A stretch of 31,995 bases of DNA from TMED8 sp038125725 (lineage in GTDB: Bacteria; Pseudomonadota; Alphaproteobacteria; Rhodospirillales; Casp-alpha2): positions 1 through 31,995 of the forward strand of contig JAYPEK010000045.1 in assembly GCA_038125725.1 (NCBI GenBank), given 5' to 3'. The notes below the pieces were generated by a model, which was given only the letters and a program-made list of their open reading frames with translations, did no database searches and was not told the origin of the DNA. Shown here in pieces: positions 1 to 9,589 of the stretch. Within the stretch, counting starts at the first letter, position 1; each line of letters starts with the position of its first letter. The position numbers and the translations under genes are program-made.

Positions 1-1180
1 CGCCGGTGCCCGGCAGACCGACGGAGGCCAGCATGAACAGCATGAACACCAGCGCGTAGGCCGGCATCCGGTGCACCAGCCCGCCGTAGGCCGATATCTC
101 GCGCGTGTGGATGCGGTCGTAGACGACGCCGACGATCAGGAACAAGGCGGCGGAAACGACGCCATGGCTGAGCATCACATAGATGGCGCCTTCCAATCCC
201 TGCACGGTCATGGTGAAGGCGCCAATGGTGACGAAGCCCATGTGCGCCACCGACGAATAGGCGATGAGCTTCTTCATGTCGTCCTGCACCAGCGCGACAA
301 GCGAGGTATAGACCACGGCGACGATGGAAAGCGTGTAGATCAGCGGCGTGAAATCCATCGACGCAATCGGGAACATGGGCAGCGAAAAGCGCAGGAACCC
401 ATAACCACCGAACTTCAACAGCACGCCGGCCAGGATCACGGAACCAGCCGTCGGCGCCTCCACGTGGGCGTCCGGCAGCCAGGTATGCACCGGCCACATC
501 GGCACCTTGACCGCGAAGGAGGCGAAGAACGCCAGAAACAGCCAGGGCTGCATGGAAATCGGGAAGTCGTGCGTCAGTAGCTTGGTGATGTCGGTGGTGC
601 CGGCGTCCGCGTACATGGCGAACATGGCAAGCAGCATCAGCACCGAACCCAGCAGCGTGTAGAGGAACAGCTTGAACGCCGAGTAGACGCGCCTTGGCCC
701 GCCCCAGATGCCGATAATCAGGAACATCGGGATCAGGACGCCTTCGAAGAAGATGTAGAACACCAACATGTCGAGCGCGCAGAACATGCCGACCATCAGC
801 GTTTCCAGGATCAGGAAGGAGATCATGTACTCCTTCACCCGCTCGGTGATCGCCTGCCAACTGGCCAGGATGCAGATCGGCGTCAGCAGCGTGGTCAGCA
901 GCACGAACAGCACGGAAATGCCGTCGACGCCCATGTGGTAGGAAAGCCCCAGCACCGGCATCCATTCCGCCTTTTCGACGAACTGGAAGTCGGCCGTGCC
1001 CGGTTCGAAATGGAACCAGAGATAAAGCGACAGCAGGAAGTTGATGCCGGACGTCCAAAGCGCCGTGTAACGCGCATTGCGGGCGACGATCTTCGGATCG
1101 TCGTCACGCACGGTCAAAATGAACAGCGCGCCTGCGAGCGGCAGGAAAGTCAGCAGCGATAGAATGGGAAATCCGCTCAT
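1..1180 (-). CDS. nuoM: NADH-quinone oxidoreductase subunit M (C-terminus off the left edge)
   Basis: This is a proton-pumping membrane subunit of respiratory complex I and a member of the antiporter-like Mrp family. About 393 N-terminal residues are present; the usual length is near 500, so the C-terminus lies outside the window. The translation is strongly hydrophobic with many membrane segments. It carries the family motif HTWLPDAHVEAPTAGSV, followed by a conserved lysine region (LLKFGGYG) that belongs to the proton channel. The ATG at 1178-1180 is only 6 bases after the nuoL stop, which fits translational coupling in one operon. nuoN would be expected next, beyond position 1. The identification is secure from sequence and context. 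Confidence 0.96.
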   Translation of the reverse strand, partial: MSGFPILSLLTFLPLAGALFILTVRDDDPKIVARNARYTALWTSGINFLLSLYLWFHFEPGTADFQFVEKAEWMPVLGLSYHMGVDGISVLFVLLTTLLTPICILASWQAITERVKEYMISFLILETLMVGMFCALDMLVFYIFFEGVLIPMFLIIGIWGGPRRVYSAFKLFLYTLLGSVLMLLAMFAMYADAGTTDITKLLTHDFPISMQPWLFLAFFASFAVKVPMWPVHTWLPDAHVEAPTAGSVILAGVLLKFGGYGFLRFSLPMFPIASMDFTPLIYTLSIVAVVYTSLVALVQDDMKKLIAYSSVAHMGFVTIGAFTMTVQGLEGAIYVMLSHGVVSAALFLIVGVVYDRIHTREISAYGGLVHRMPAYALVFMLFMLASVGLPGTG

Positions 1181-1186
1181 GACGCC

Positions 1187-3148
1187 CTACCCCGCGTGCC
1201 TGAAGAGATACCAGGTGACGATCACCACGACACCGATCAACATAGCGAAGGCGTAGTGGTAGAGATAGCCGGTCTGCAGCGCCGAGACCTTGACGGCGGC
1301 GCGGCGCACGGTGGCGGAAATGCCGTCCGGTCCGAGACCGTCGATGATCCAGCCGTCGATCACTTTCCACAAACCGCGCCCGATGGAGAAGCAGGGTTTG
1401 ACGAAGATCTTGTCGTAGAGCTCATCGAAGTACCACTTGTTGAGCAGGAACTGATAGATGCCCTGGAACGCCTGCGCCATGCGGCCCGGGATGTCGGTCT
1501 TGGCGATGTAGAGGATATAGGCGAGCCCGATACCCACCACGCCGACCACCAGCGGCGCCAGTTTCACCCACAGTGGCACGTGATGGGCGTTCTCGAGCGC
1601 CTTGTGGTTCTCGAGAATGAGGATCGCGTTGCCCCAGAATTCCGTCGCCTTGTGGCCGACGAAGCTCTCGTAACCGATGTAGCCCGCAAACACCGCACCG
1701 GCGGCCAGCACGAACAGCGGCAAGATCATCACCTTCGGGCTTTCGTGCACGTGCGCCATGGTCTTTTCGTCGGCGCGCGGCGTGCCGTGGAAGGTCATGA
1801 ACAACAGCCGCCAGGAATAGAAGGCGGTCAGGAAGGCGGCGGTGATGCCGAGCCAGAAGGCATACATGCCGATACCCGTATGCGCGCCATAGGCGGCTTC
1901 CAGGATGATGTCCTTGGAGTAGTAGCCGGCGAAGAACGGCACGCCCGCCAGCGCCAGCGAGCCGATCCACATCATCGCGTAGGTGGCCGGCACCATCTTC
2001 CAGATGCCGCCCATCTTGCGCATGTCCTGCTCGTCGGACATGGCGTGGATGACCGACCCCGCGCCCAGGAACAACAGCGCCTTGAAGAAGCCGTGCGTCA
2101 TCAGGTGGAAGACGCCGGCGGAATAGGCCGAGACGCCGCAGGCGAAGAACATGTAGCCGAGCTGCGAACAGGTGGAATAGGCAATGACGCGCTTGATGTC
2201 GTTCTGCACACAGCCGACCGTGGCGGCGAAAATCGCCGTCGTGGCACCGACGACGGTAACGACGGTGAGCGCGGTGTCGGAATATTCGAACAGCGGCGAC
2301 AGCCGCGCGACCATGAACACGCCCGCCGTCACCATGGTGGCGGCGTGAATTAGGGCAGAGACCGGCGTCGGGCCTTCCATGGCGTCCGGGAGCCAGGTGT
2401 GCAGGCCCAACTGTGCCGATTTGCCCATGGCGCCGACGAACAGCAACAGACAGGTGATGGTCAGGGCATGGAAGTCGGTGCCGAAGACGCTGATCACCAT
2501 GTCCTTCTTGCCTTCGGCGGCGGCGAAGATGGTGTCTAGGTGCACCGATTCGAACATCATGAACACGGCGAAGATGCCGAGCGCGAAGCCGAAGTCACCC
2601 ACTCGGTTGACGACGAAAGCCTTGATGGCGGCGGCGTTGGCCGACGGACGGTTGTACCAGAAGCCGATCAGCAGATAGGAGGCCAGCCCCACCCCTTCCC
2701 AGCCGAAGAACATCTGCACCAGGTTGTCGGCGGTGATCAGCATCAGCATGAAGAAGGTGAAGAGGCTGAGATAGCTCATGAAGCGCGGAATCGACGGATC
2801 GTGGTGCATGTAGCCAACGGAATAGATGTGCACCATGGCGGAAACGCCGGTGACGACGATCATCATCACCGCCGTCAGGGTATCGACCTTGAGCGCCCAG
2901 GAGACCTCAAGCGCGCCGGAATCGATCCAGGTGAAGAGTTCCGTGGTGTGCGCGTTGCCGCCGAGCGCCACGTCCCAGAAGATGGCGATGGCGCCGAACA
3001 GCGACAGCACCAGCCCCGTGCACGAAATCCACTGCGCGGCGAGATCAAGCTTATGCTTGGCTTCCTTGTCCGGCGCGTCGACGAAGACCAGCGCGCCGGC
3101 GAGGATGGACCCGATCAAGGGCAGGAAGACGACGAGGATATCCAGCAT
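1187..3148 (-). CDS. nuoL: NADH-quinone oxidoreductase subunit L
   Basis: This is the distal proton-pumping membrane subunit of complex I, 653 residues, a normal length for the family. Visible landmarks are the FFGWEGVGLASYLLIGFW segment (residues 147-164) with its conserved glutamate, a channel lysine near residue 243, and HTWLPDAMEGPTPVSALIH from residue 250, the Mrp-antiporter signature. The C-terminal third contains a further hydrophobic stretch and ends in a membrane anchor, consistent with the long lateral helix of NuoL. It lies between nuoK (6-base gap) and nuoM (6-base gap). A 385-residue open frame on the opposite strand is a codon-bias shadow. Confidence 0.98.
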   Translation of the reverse strand: MLDILVVFLPLIGSILAGALVFVDAPDKEAKHKLDLAAQWISCTGLVLSLFGAIAIFWDVALGGNAHTTELFTWIDSGALEVSWALKVDTLTAVMMIVVTGVSAMVHIYSVGYMHHDPSIPRFMSYLSLFTFFMLMLITADNLVQMFFGWEGVGLASYLLIGFWYNRPSANAAAIKAFVVNRVGDFGFALGIFAVFMMFESVHLDTIFAAAEGKKDMVISVFGTDFHALTITCLLLFVGAMGKSAQLGLHTWLPDAMEGPTPVSALIHAATMVTAGVFMVARLSPLFEYSDTALTVVTVVGATTAIFAATVGCVQNDIKRVIAYSTCSQLGYMFFACGVSAYSAGVFHLMTHGFFKALLFLGAGSVIHAMSDEQDMRKMGGIWKMVPATYAMMWIGSLALAGVPFFAGYYSKDIILEAAYGAHTGIGMYAFWLGITAAFLTAFYSWRLLFMTFHGTPRADEKTMAHVHESPKVMILPLFVLAAGAVFAGYIGYESFVGHKATEFWGNAILILENHKALENAHHVPLWVKLAPLVVGVVGIGLAYILYIAKTDIPGRMAQAFQGIYQFLLNKWYFDELYDKIFVKPCFSIGRGLWKVIDGWIIDGLGPDGISATVRRAAVKVSALQTGYLYHYAFAMLIGVVVIVTWYLFRHAG

Positions 3149-3154
3149 GTTCCC

Positions 3155-3466
3155 TCAGCCCTTCATCATGTTCACGTCTTCGACGGCGATGGAGCCGCGG
3201 TTGCGGAAGAACACCACCAGGATGGCCAGCCCGACGGCGGCCTCGGCGGCGGCGACGGTGAGCACGAACATGGCGAACACCTGCCCGACCAGATCGCCCA
3301 GTTCGGCGGAGAACGCCACCAGGTTGATGTTCACGGCCAGCAGCATCAGTTCCACCGACATCAGGATGATGATGACGTTCTTGCGGTTCAGGAAGATGCC
3401 GAAGATCCCGAGCGTGAACAGGATCGCGGCAAGCGTCAGGTAATGGGCGAGACCGATTTCCAGCAT
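3155..3466 (-). CDS. nuoK: NADH-quinone oxidoreductase subunit K
   Basis: This is a small membrane subunit of complex I (103 residues, the usual size) with three predicted membrane helices. It is homologous to MrpC and mitochondrial ND4L. The two conserved membrane glutamates needed for proton transfer are visible: E39 in the VELML context and E75 in AAAEAAVG. It overlaps the nuoJ stop by one base and is followed 6 bases later by nuoL, so it is clearly an internal operon gene. The start context beginning MLEIGLAHYLTLAAILF is typical of alphaproteobacterial NuoK. Confidence 0.97.
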   Translation of the reverse strand: MLEIGLAHYLTLAAILFTLGIFGIFLNRKNVIIILMSVELMLLAVNINLVAFSAELGDLVGQVFAMFVLTVAAAEAAVGLAILVVFFRNRGSIAVEDVNMMKG

Positions 3467-4071
3467 CAGATTCCCTTCCCGGCTTCGACCTTGCGGACCT
3501 CGACCGAATTGGCCGGGTTGCGGTCCAGTTGGCGGCCGATGTTCTGTTTCTTGACGCCCGGACGCGAGCGGTGTGTCAGCACGATGGCGCCGATCATGGC
3601 CACTAAGAGCACTAGGCCCGCCGCCTGGAACAGATAGATGTAATGGGTATAGACCAACTCACCCAGCGCGTGCGTGTTGGTGATGGTCTCGGGTGTCGGC
3701 GCCGCCGCCGATTTGCCGGCCTCCGGCGCGATCACCCAGCCGCCGACCAGCGTCGCCAGCTCGACCAACAGGATCAGCCCCACCAGCCCGCCGATCGGCA
3801 GGTATTGCAGGAAACCTTGGCGCAGTTCGACGAAATTGATGTCGAGCATCATGACCACGAACATGAACAGCACCGCCACCGCGCCGACGTAGACGACGAC
3901 CAGGATCATCGCCAGGAACTCGGCGCCGAGCAGCACGAACAGCCCTGCCGCGTTGAAGAAGGTCAGGATCAGGAACAGCACGGAATGCACTGGGTTCTTG
4001 GCCGATATCACCATCACCGCCGAGGCGACGGCGATACAGGCGAACATGTAGAATGCGAGTGCTTCAATCAT
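3466..4071 (-). CDS. nuoJ: NADH-quinone oxidoreductase subunit J
   Basis: This is a membrane subunit of complex I (ND6 homologue), 201 residues. The N-terminal half shows the family pattern: a helix starting ALAFYMFACIAVASAVMVI, then NPVHSVLFLILTFFNAAGLF, then the EFLAMILVVVYVGAVAVLFM segment that contains the pi-bulge region. The C-terminal tail after the last helix is polar and rich in charged residues. It starts 10 bases after the nuoI stop and overlaps nuoK by one base. NuoJ and NuoK link the quinone-proximal module to the antiporter-like subunits. Confidence 0.97.
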   Translation of the reverse strand: MIEALAFYMFACIAVASAVMVISAKNPVHSVLFLILTFFNAAGLFVLLGAEFLAMILVVVYVGAVAVLFMFVVMMLDINFVELRQGFLQYLPIGGLVGLILLVELATLVGGWVIAPEAGKSAAAPTPETITNTHALGELVYTHYIYLFQAAGLVLLVAMIGAIVLTHRSRPGVKKQNIGRQLDRNPANSVEVRKVEAGKGI

Positions 4072-4081
4072 CTGTCGTCAT

Positions 4082-4570
4082 TCACCTGTAAGGGGCGTCC
4101 TGTCTAAGGCGCTCGCCGATTTCGGTTTCCCAGCGGTCGCCGTTGGCCAGCAGTTTCGCCTTGTCGTACATCAGTTCCTCGCGGGTCTCGGTGGCGAACT
4201 CGAAGTTCGGTCCCTCGACGATGGCATCCACCGGGCAGGCTTCTTCGCAATAGCCGCAGTAGATGCATTTGGTCATGTCGATATCGTAGCGGGTCGTGCG
4301 GCGCGAGCCGTCGTCGCGCGGTTCGGCCTCGATGGTGATCGCCTGCGCCGGGCAAATCGCCTCGCAGAGCTTGCAGGCGATGCAGCGTTCCTCGCCGTTG
4401 GGATAACGCCGGAGCGCGTGCTCGCCCCGGAAACGCGGGCTCAACGGGCCTTTTTCATAGGGGTAGTTGATGGTCACCTTCTTGCGGAACATGTAGTTCA
4501 GCGTCAGCGCCATGCCGGTGACCAACTCGCCGAGGACGACGGTGCGGATGCTTTTGCCGATGAAACCCAT
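4082..4570 (-). CDS. nuoI: NADH-quinone oxidoreductase subunit I (two 4Fe-4S clusters)
   Basis: This is a peripheral-arm subunit of complex I, 162 residues, holding clusters N6a and N6b that pass electrons from NuoG toward NuoB. The two ferredoxin motifs are complete: CIACKLCEAICP (Cys63, 66, 69, 73) and CIYCGYCEEACP (Cys102, 105, 108, 112). The N-terminal segment is amphipathic and the total length matches alphaproteobacterial and mitochondrial (TYKY) homologues. The gene lies 14 bases after nuoH and 10 bases before nuoJ. Confidence 0.98.
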   Translation of the reverse strand: MGFIGKSIRTVVLGELVTGMALTLNYMFRKKVTINYPYEKGPLSPRFRGEHALRRYPNGEERCIACKLCEAICPAQAITIEAEPRDDGSRRTTRYDIDMTKCIYCGYCEEACPVDAIVEGPNFEFATETREELMYDKAKLLANGDRWETEIGERLRQDAPYR

Positions 4571-4584
4571 GGCTTACGTCTCCC

Positions 4585-5607
4585 CTACCCTTGTCCAACC
4601 ATCGGCGCGAGATCGAACGCCACCAGAACGCCGCCGACGATCGCCACCGCCGCCAGCGAGATCGGCAGGAACACCTTCCAGCCCAAGCGCATGAGCTGGT
4701 CGTAGCGATAGCGCGGGAACGTGGCGCGCACCCACAGGAAAATGAAAAGACAGAACGCGATCTTCAGCGCGAACCAGATCGGACCCGGCAGCCAGTTGAA
4801 CGGCGCCACGTCCACCGGCGGCAGCCAGCCGCCCAGGAACAGCACACTGGTCATGCCTGCCATCAGGATCATGTTGGCGTATTCGCCGAGGAAGAACAGG
4901 GCGAAGGTCATGGCCGAATATTCGACGTTGTAGCCGGCCACCAGTTCCGCTTCCGCTTCCGGCAGGTCGAAGGGATGGCGGTTGGTTTCGGCCAGGGTCG
5001 AGATAAAGAAGATCACCGCCATCGGGAACAGCGGAACGACGAACCAGACGGTCTTCTGCGCCTCGACGATGTCCGAGAGGTTCAGGGACCCGACGCACAA
5101 GAGCACGGTGATGATGATGAAGCCCATGGAGACTTCGTAGGACACCATCTGCGCCGCCGAACGCATGGCACCCAGGAAAGCGTAGCGTGAGTTCGAAGCC
5201 CAGCCGGCCATCAGGATGCCGTAGACGCCCAAGGACGAAATGGCGAACAGGTAGAGGATACCGACGTTGATGTCGGCCAGCACCATGCCGGCGTCGAACG
5301 GGATCACCGCCCAGGCGACCAGCGCCAGAATGAAAGTGACACAGGGCGCCAGGACGAAAACACCACGGTTGGCGCCGGCCGGAATGATGGTTTCCTTGAG
5401 GAAAAGCTTCACGCCGTCGGCGATCGGCTGCAGCAAGCCGAACGGACCGACCACGTTCGGGCCCTTGCGCAGATGCATGGCGCCGATGACCTTGCGTTCC
5501 GCCAATGTCAGATAGGCCACCGACAGCATGACCGGAATCACGATCGCCACGATCTTGATGACGATCCAGAGCGTCGGCCAGATGTATGAATCCCAGAGCT
5601 CAGCCAT
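4585..5607 (-). CDS. nuoH: NADH-quinone oxidoreductase subunit H
   Basis: This is the ND1-type membrane subunit that forms the entrance of the quinone chamber and the start of the proton-transfer chain. It has 340 residues and about eight hydrophobic segments. Family motifs seen include LAERKVIGAMHLRKGPN (residues 35-51) and the acidic loop LAETNRHPFDLPEAEAELVA (residues 205-224), which lies at the quinone site. The first 8 bases of the gene overlap the end of nuoG, consistent with coupled translation. Confidence 0.98.
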   Translation of the reverse strand: MAELWDSYIWPTLWIVIKIVAIVIPVMLSVAYLTLAERKVIGAMHLRKGPNVVGPFGLLQPIADGVKLFLKETIIPAGANRGVFVLAPCVTFILALVAWAVIPFDAGMVLADINVGILYLFAISSLGVYGILMAGWASNSRYAFLGAMRSAAQMVSYEVSMGFIIITVLLCVGSLNLSDIVEAQKTVWFVVPLFPMAVIFFISTLAETNRHPFDLPEAEAELVAGYNVEYSAMTFALFFLGEYANMILMAGMTSVLFLGGWLPPVDVAPFNWLPGPIWFALKIAFCLFIFLWVRATFPRYRYDQLMRLGWKVFLPISLAAVAIVGGVLVAFDLAPMVGQG

Positions 5608-7660
5608 CGGTGCCGGTCTTTCCTTGCGGGCCGCGTACGAAGATGTCCGTGCAACGCGCCATGGTCTCCGATGCGCGGCTGATCGGATTGGTCATGTAGA
5701 AATTGTCGAAATAGGGCGTCAGGGGTGCATCGCTGATCGTGCCATCGGTGCCGAACGGCTTCCACGGCGCCGAGACGGCCTGATCGACGTTGAGGAAGTT
5801 GGCGTTCAACTCGATCATCCGCGCCCGCACCTGGCGCAGGTTGTCGAACGGCAGTTTGTGGCCCATGGCGTCGGAGAGCGCGCGGATGATGGTCCAGTCC
5901 TCGCGCGCATCGCCTGGCGGGTAAACGGCCAAGCGGCCCAACTGGACCCGGCCTTCGGTGTTGACGTAGGTGGCGTTCTTTTCCGTGTAGGCCGCGCCCG
6001 GCAAGATCACGTCGGCACGGTGCGCGCCGGCATCGCCATGATGGCCCTGGTAGACGACGAAGGCATGGCCCAGGCGCGTCATGTCGATCTCGTCGGCGCC
6101 CAGCAGATAGACGAACTTGATGTCGCCCTTGGCCGTGGCGTCGAGAATTTCCGGAACGTCCTTGCCGCCCTCGCCCGGTACGAAGCCGAGGTCGAGTCCG
6201 CCGACACGTGCGGCGGCGGTGTGCAAGACGTTGAAACCATTCCAATTTTTGGCGGGATCGATGCAGCCGGTCTCTTCCGCGACTTTGCGCGCCAGGGCCA
6301 AAACGGCGGCGCCGTCTTCGCGTGCTAGCGCCGACTGGCCGACGATGATCATCGCCTTGTCGGCCGATTTCATCGTCTTCGCCAGGGCGCCCGGCAGCTT
6401 GGCCAGCACATCCAGACCGTCGCCCAGGTGGGTGTAGTCGTAGGTCAGGTCGGTGGCCGGGCCGATCAAGGCCACCGGCACGCCGTTGACGAAGGCGCGG
6501 CGGCGGATGCGAGCGTTCAGCACCGGCGCCTCGACGCGCGGGTTACACCCGACCAGCAGGATCGCATCGGCCTGATCGATGCCGGCGATGGTGGAATTGA
6601 ATAGGTAGGAGGCACGGACCGACGCATCGAGCTTGGCGCCGTCCTGACGGCAATCGATGTTGGGCGATCCCAGCGATCCCATCAGGTCCTTGAGCGCCGT
6701 CATCGCCTCGCAATCGGCGAGATCGCCGGCAATCGCCGCCATGGCATCACCGGTAAGTCCCTTGGCTGCGGCGGCGATGGCGTCAAACGCCTCTTTCCAG
6801 CTTGCCGGCTGCAGCTTGCCATCCTTGCGGACATAGGGACGGTCGAGGCGCTGCTTCACAAGGCCGTCGCAAGCGAAACGGGTCTTGTCGGAGATCCATT
6901 CCTCGTTGACGTCTTCATTGAGGCGCGGCAGCACCCGCATGACCTCGGGTCCGCGCGCATCGACACGAATGTTGGCGCCCATGGCATCCATGACGTCAAC
7001 GCTCTCGGTCTTCTTCAGTTCCCAAGAGCGCGCGTGGAACGCATAAGGCCCGTTGGTGAGCGCGCCGACCGGACAGAGATCGATCATGTTGCCGGACAGT
7101 TCCGACGACAGCGCTTTCTGCACGTAGGTACCGATTTCAGTATTCTCGCCACGCCCAGTGGCACCGAGTTCCGGCACGCCGGCGATCTCGGTGGCGAAGC
7201 GCACACAGCGCGTGCAATGAATGCAGCGCGTCATGATCGTCTTGATCAGCGGGCCGAAATCCTTGTCCTTCACCGCGCGCTTGTTTTCCTGGTAGCGGCT
7301 CAGGTCGGAGCCGAAGGCCATGGCCTGATCTTGCAGATCGCATTCGCCGCCCTGGTCGCAGATCGGGCAGTCCAGCGGGTGGTTGATCAACAGGAATTCC
7401 ATCACGCCCTTGCGCATCTTCTGCACCTCGGGCGTGTTTGTGTGGATCACCATCCCCTCGCCCACCGGCATGGCGCAGGACGCGACTGGCTTGGGGGAAC
7501 GCTCCATGTCGACCAGGCACATGCGGCAGTTGCCGGCGATGGAGAGCCGTTCGTGATAGCAGAAACGCGGAATTTCGATGCCGGCCTGCTCGCAGGCCTG
7601 CAGCACGGTGAGACCGGCGTCGACTTCGTATTCGGTGTCGTCGATGGTGAGTTTTACCAT
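5600..7660 (-). CDS. nuoG: NADH-quinone oxidoreductase subunit G (75-kDa type)
   Basis: This is the largest peripheral subunit of complex I, carrying electrons from NuoF/NuoE to NuoI. The start chosen at 7660 gives MVKLTIDDTEYEV and 686 residues; a longer frame to 7735 adds an unrelated arginine-rich leader. Cluster ligands visible are Cys34, 45, 48 and 62 (N1b, 2Fe-2S), His94 with Cys98, 101 and 107 (N5), and Cys146, 149, 152 and 196 (N4). After these comes a molybdopterin-oxidoreductase-like domain that has lost its cofactor. I do not see the extra CxxC cluster motif (N7) found in Escherichia and Thermus, as expected for alphaproteobacteria and mitochondria. It starts 10 bases after the nuoF stop. 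Confidence 0.97.
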   Translation of the reverse strand: MVKLTIDDTEYEVDAGLTVLQACEQAGIEIPRFCYHERLSIAGNCRMCLVDMERSPKPVASCAMPVGEGMVIHTNTPEVQKMRKGVMEFLLINHPLDCPICDQGGECDLQDQAMAFGSDLSRYQENKRAVKDKDFGPLIKTIMTRCIHCTRCVRFATEIAGVPELGATGRGENTEIGTYVQKALSSELSGNMIDLCPVGALTNGPYAFHARSWELKKTESVDVMDAMGANIRVDARGPEVMRVLPRLNEDVNEEWISDKTRFACDGLVKQRLDRPYVRKDGKLQPASWKEAFDAIAAAAKGLTGDAMAAIAGDLADCEAMTALKDLMGSLGSPNIDCRQDGAKLDASVRASYLFNSTIAGIDQADAILLVGCNPRVEAPVLNARIRRRAFVNGVPVALIGPATDLTYDYTHLGDGLDVLAKLPGALAKTMKSADKAMIIVGQSALAREDGAAVLALARKVAEETGCIDPAKNWNGFNVLHTAAARVGGLDLGFVPGEGGKDVPEILDATAKGDIKFVYLLGADEIDMTRLGHAFVVYQGHHGDAGAHRADVILPGAAYTEKNATYVNTEGRVQLGRLAVYPPGDAREDWTIIRALSDAMGHKLPFDNLRQVRARMIELNANFLNVDQAVSAPWKPFGTDGTISDAPLTPYFDNFYMTNPISRASETMARCTDIFVRGPQGKTGTDG

Positions 7661-7670
7661 GCTCTCGTCC

Positions 7671-8954
7671 TCACGCCGCTTCCGTTGCGGCCGGCTTGGC
7701 GCCCAGACGCGCTTCCATTTCCGGGCGGAAGGCACGAATCAGGCCCTGGATCGGCCAGGCCGCCGCGTCGCCCAATGCGCAGATCGTGTGACCCTCGATC
7801 TGCCGAGTGACCTCTTCCAGCATGTCGATCTCATCGACGCTGGCTCGGCCCTCGCAGATACGTTCCATCATCCGCCACATCCAGCCCGTGCCTTCCCGGC
7901 AGGGCGTGCACTGGCCGCAGCTTTCGTGCTTGTAGAAGGCCGAAAGCCGGGTGATGGCGCGAATGACGTCGGTGGACTGGTCCATCACCATGACCGCCGC
8001 CGTGCCGAGGCCCGAGCGCATTTCCCGAAGCGCGTCGAAATCCATGGTCACGGTCTCGCACTGTTCCTTGACCAGGAGCGGCACCGAGGCGCCGCCCGGA
8101 ATGATGGCCTTCAGGTTGTCCCAGCCGCCGCGCACGCCGCCGCAATGCTTGTCGATGAGTTCCTTCAGCGGAATGCCCATTTCCTCCTCGACCGCGCAGG
8201 GGTTGTTCACGTGGCCGGAAATGATGAACAGCTTGGTGCCGGTGTTGTTGGGCTTTCCAAGGCCGGCGAACCATTCGTGCCCCCGGCGCATGATCTCCGG
8301 CACCACGGCGATGCTCTCGACGTTGTTCACCGTCGTCGGGCAACCGTAGAGGCCGACATTGGCTGGGAACGGCGGCTTCAAACGGGGCTGGCCCTTCTTG
8401 CCCTCGAGACTCTCGATCAGCGCCGATTCCTCGCCGCAGATATAGGCGCCCATGCCACGGTGGATGTAGAAGTCGAACTTGTAGCCAGAGCCGCAGGCAT
8501 TGTCGCCGATCAGGCCGGCCTCGTAGGCTTCGTCGACGGCGCGCTGCAGAGCCTCGGTCTCGCGGTAGAACTCGCCGCGCACATAGCAGTAGGCCGCATG
8601 CGCGCCGATGGCGAAAGACGCGATCAGCGCACCTTCGACCAGCTTATGCGGATCATGACGCATGATCTCACGGTCCTTGCAGGTGCCGGGCTCGCCCTCG
8701 TCGGCGTTGATCACCAGATAGTGCGGCCGCTCACCGATTTCCTTCGGCATGAACGACCATTTCATGCCGGTCGAGAAACCCGCGCCGCCACGACCGCGCA
8801 GGCCCGACGCCTTGACGTCGTCCACAATCTTTTCGCGGCCGAGTTCCAGGATTTTCTTGGTGCCGTCCCAGTCGCCGCGTTTCTTGGCGCCTTCCAGGAA
8901 CGGCGATTCCAGGCCATAGAGGTTAGTGAAGATGCGATCGGCGTCTTTCAACAT
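7671..8954 (-). CDS. nuoF: NADH-quinone oxidoreductase subunit F (NADH- and FMN-binding)
   Basis: This is the catalytic entry subunit of complex I: it binds NADH and FMN and holds cluster N3. It has 427 residues, a typical length. The nucleotide-binding glycine-rich stretch LRGRGGAGFSTGMKW is at residues 52-66, and NADEGEPGTCKDRE at 83-96 contributes to the FMN site. The 4Fe-4S ligands are Cys346, 349 and 352 in CGQCTPCREG plus Cys392. Its ATG overlaps the stop of nuoE by one base. The C-terminal alanine-rich tail (KPAATEAA) is ordinary for the group. Confidence 0.98.
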   Translation of the reverse strand: MLKDADRIFTNLYGLESPFLEGAKKRGDWDGTKKILELGREKIVDDVKASGLRGRGGAGFSTGMKWSFMPKEIGERPHYLVINADEGEPGTCKDREIMRHDPHKLVEGALIASFAIGAHAAYCYVRGEFYRETEALQRAVDEAYEAGLIGDNACGSGYKFDFYIHRGMGAYICGEESALIESLEGKKGQPRLKPPFPANVGLYGCPTTVNNVESIAVVPEIMRRGHEWFAGLGKPNNTGTKLFIISGHVNNPCAVEEEMGIPLKELIDKHCGGVRGGWDNLKAIIPGGASVPLLVKEQCETVTMDFDALREMRSGLGTAAVMVMDQSTDVIRAITRLSAFYKHESCGQCTPCREGTGWMWRMMERICEGRASVDEIDMLEEVTRQIEGHTICALGDAAAWPIQGLIRAFRPEMEARLGAKPAATEAA

Positions 8955-9589
8955 CAGTCGTCGCCTCCACTCGCCTTGCTGCTGGCTTTCAACAAATCTT
9001 TCTGGTGCTCCAGGCTGGTCAAGCCGCCGGCCGGCTCACATGTGAAGCGGCCGTTCTGCGACCCGGTCTTGGGTGTCTTGCCGGCCTTAAGTTCGCTCAG
9101 GATCGCCATCGTGCTCTCGGCATCCAGGTCTTCGTAGTAGTCGTCGCCGATCTGCATCATCGGCGCATTGACGCAGGCGCCCAGGCACTCTGCCTGACTA
9201 AGCGTGAACATGCCGTCTTCGGTGGTTTCGCCGATCTCGACGCCGAGGAACTTCTTGCAGGCGCCGACGATCTCGTCCGATCCGCGCAGCCAGCACGGCA
9301 GGTTGGTGCAGACCTCGACGTGATGCTTCCCGATCGGTTTCAGGTTGTACATCGTATAGAATGTGGCGACTTCGTAGACTCGCACCTTTGGCATGGAAAG
9401 CCGCTCGGCGACGTAATCCATGGCCGCCTGCGTGAGCCAGCCACCGTTTTGGCGCTGCGCCAAGTCCAACAGCGGCATGACGGCGCTTTCCTGCCAGTCT
9501 TCCGGATAACGCGCCTCGACCTTTTGTGCCAGGGCCTCGGTTTCCGGCGTGAAGGCGAAGCTCTCCGCTTGCGTATGCGTGTCGCTCAT
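8954..9589 (-). CDS. nuoE: NADH-quinone oxidoreductase subunit E (24-kDa type, 2Fe-2S)
   Basis: This is a thioredoxin-fold subunit of the complex I NADH module, 211 residues, that holds the off-pathway cluster N1a. The four ligands are visible as Cys94 and Cys99 (CTNLPC) and Cys135 and Cys139 (CLGAC). The N-terminal helical bundle (residues 15-85, with FYTMYNLKPIGKHH) is typical. The C-terminal 40 residues after the core are polar and variable, a tail seen in many alphaproteobacterial versions. It overlaps nuoD by 4 bases and nuoF by 1 base. Confidence 0.97.
   Translation of the reverse strand: MSDTHTQAESFAFTPETEALAQKVEARYPEDWQESAVMPLLDLAQRQNGGWLTQAAMDYVAERLSMPKVRVYEVATFYTMYNLKPIGKHHVEVCTNLPCWLRGSDEIVGACKKFLGVEIGETTEDGMFTLSQAECLGACVNAPMMQIGDDYYEDLDAESTMAILSELKAGKTPKTGSQNGRFTCEPAGGLTSLEHQKDLLKASSKASGGDD

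Noticed and set aside
1196..3637. Long plus-strand frames (385 and 365 residues) opposite nuoL and nuoK
   Set aside because: They are His/Asp/Glu/Gln-rich mirrors of high-GC codons in nuo genes and continue across the boundaries of the real genes.
7578..9137. A 519-residue plus-strand frame opposite nuoF and nuoE
   Set aside because: It is an antisense shadow of two certain complex I genes, with no ribosome binding site or domain.
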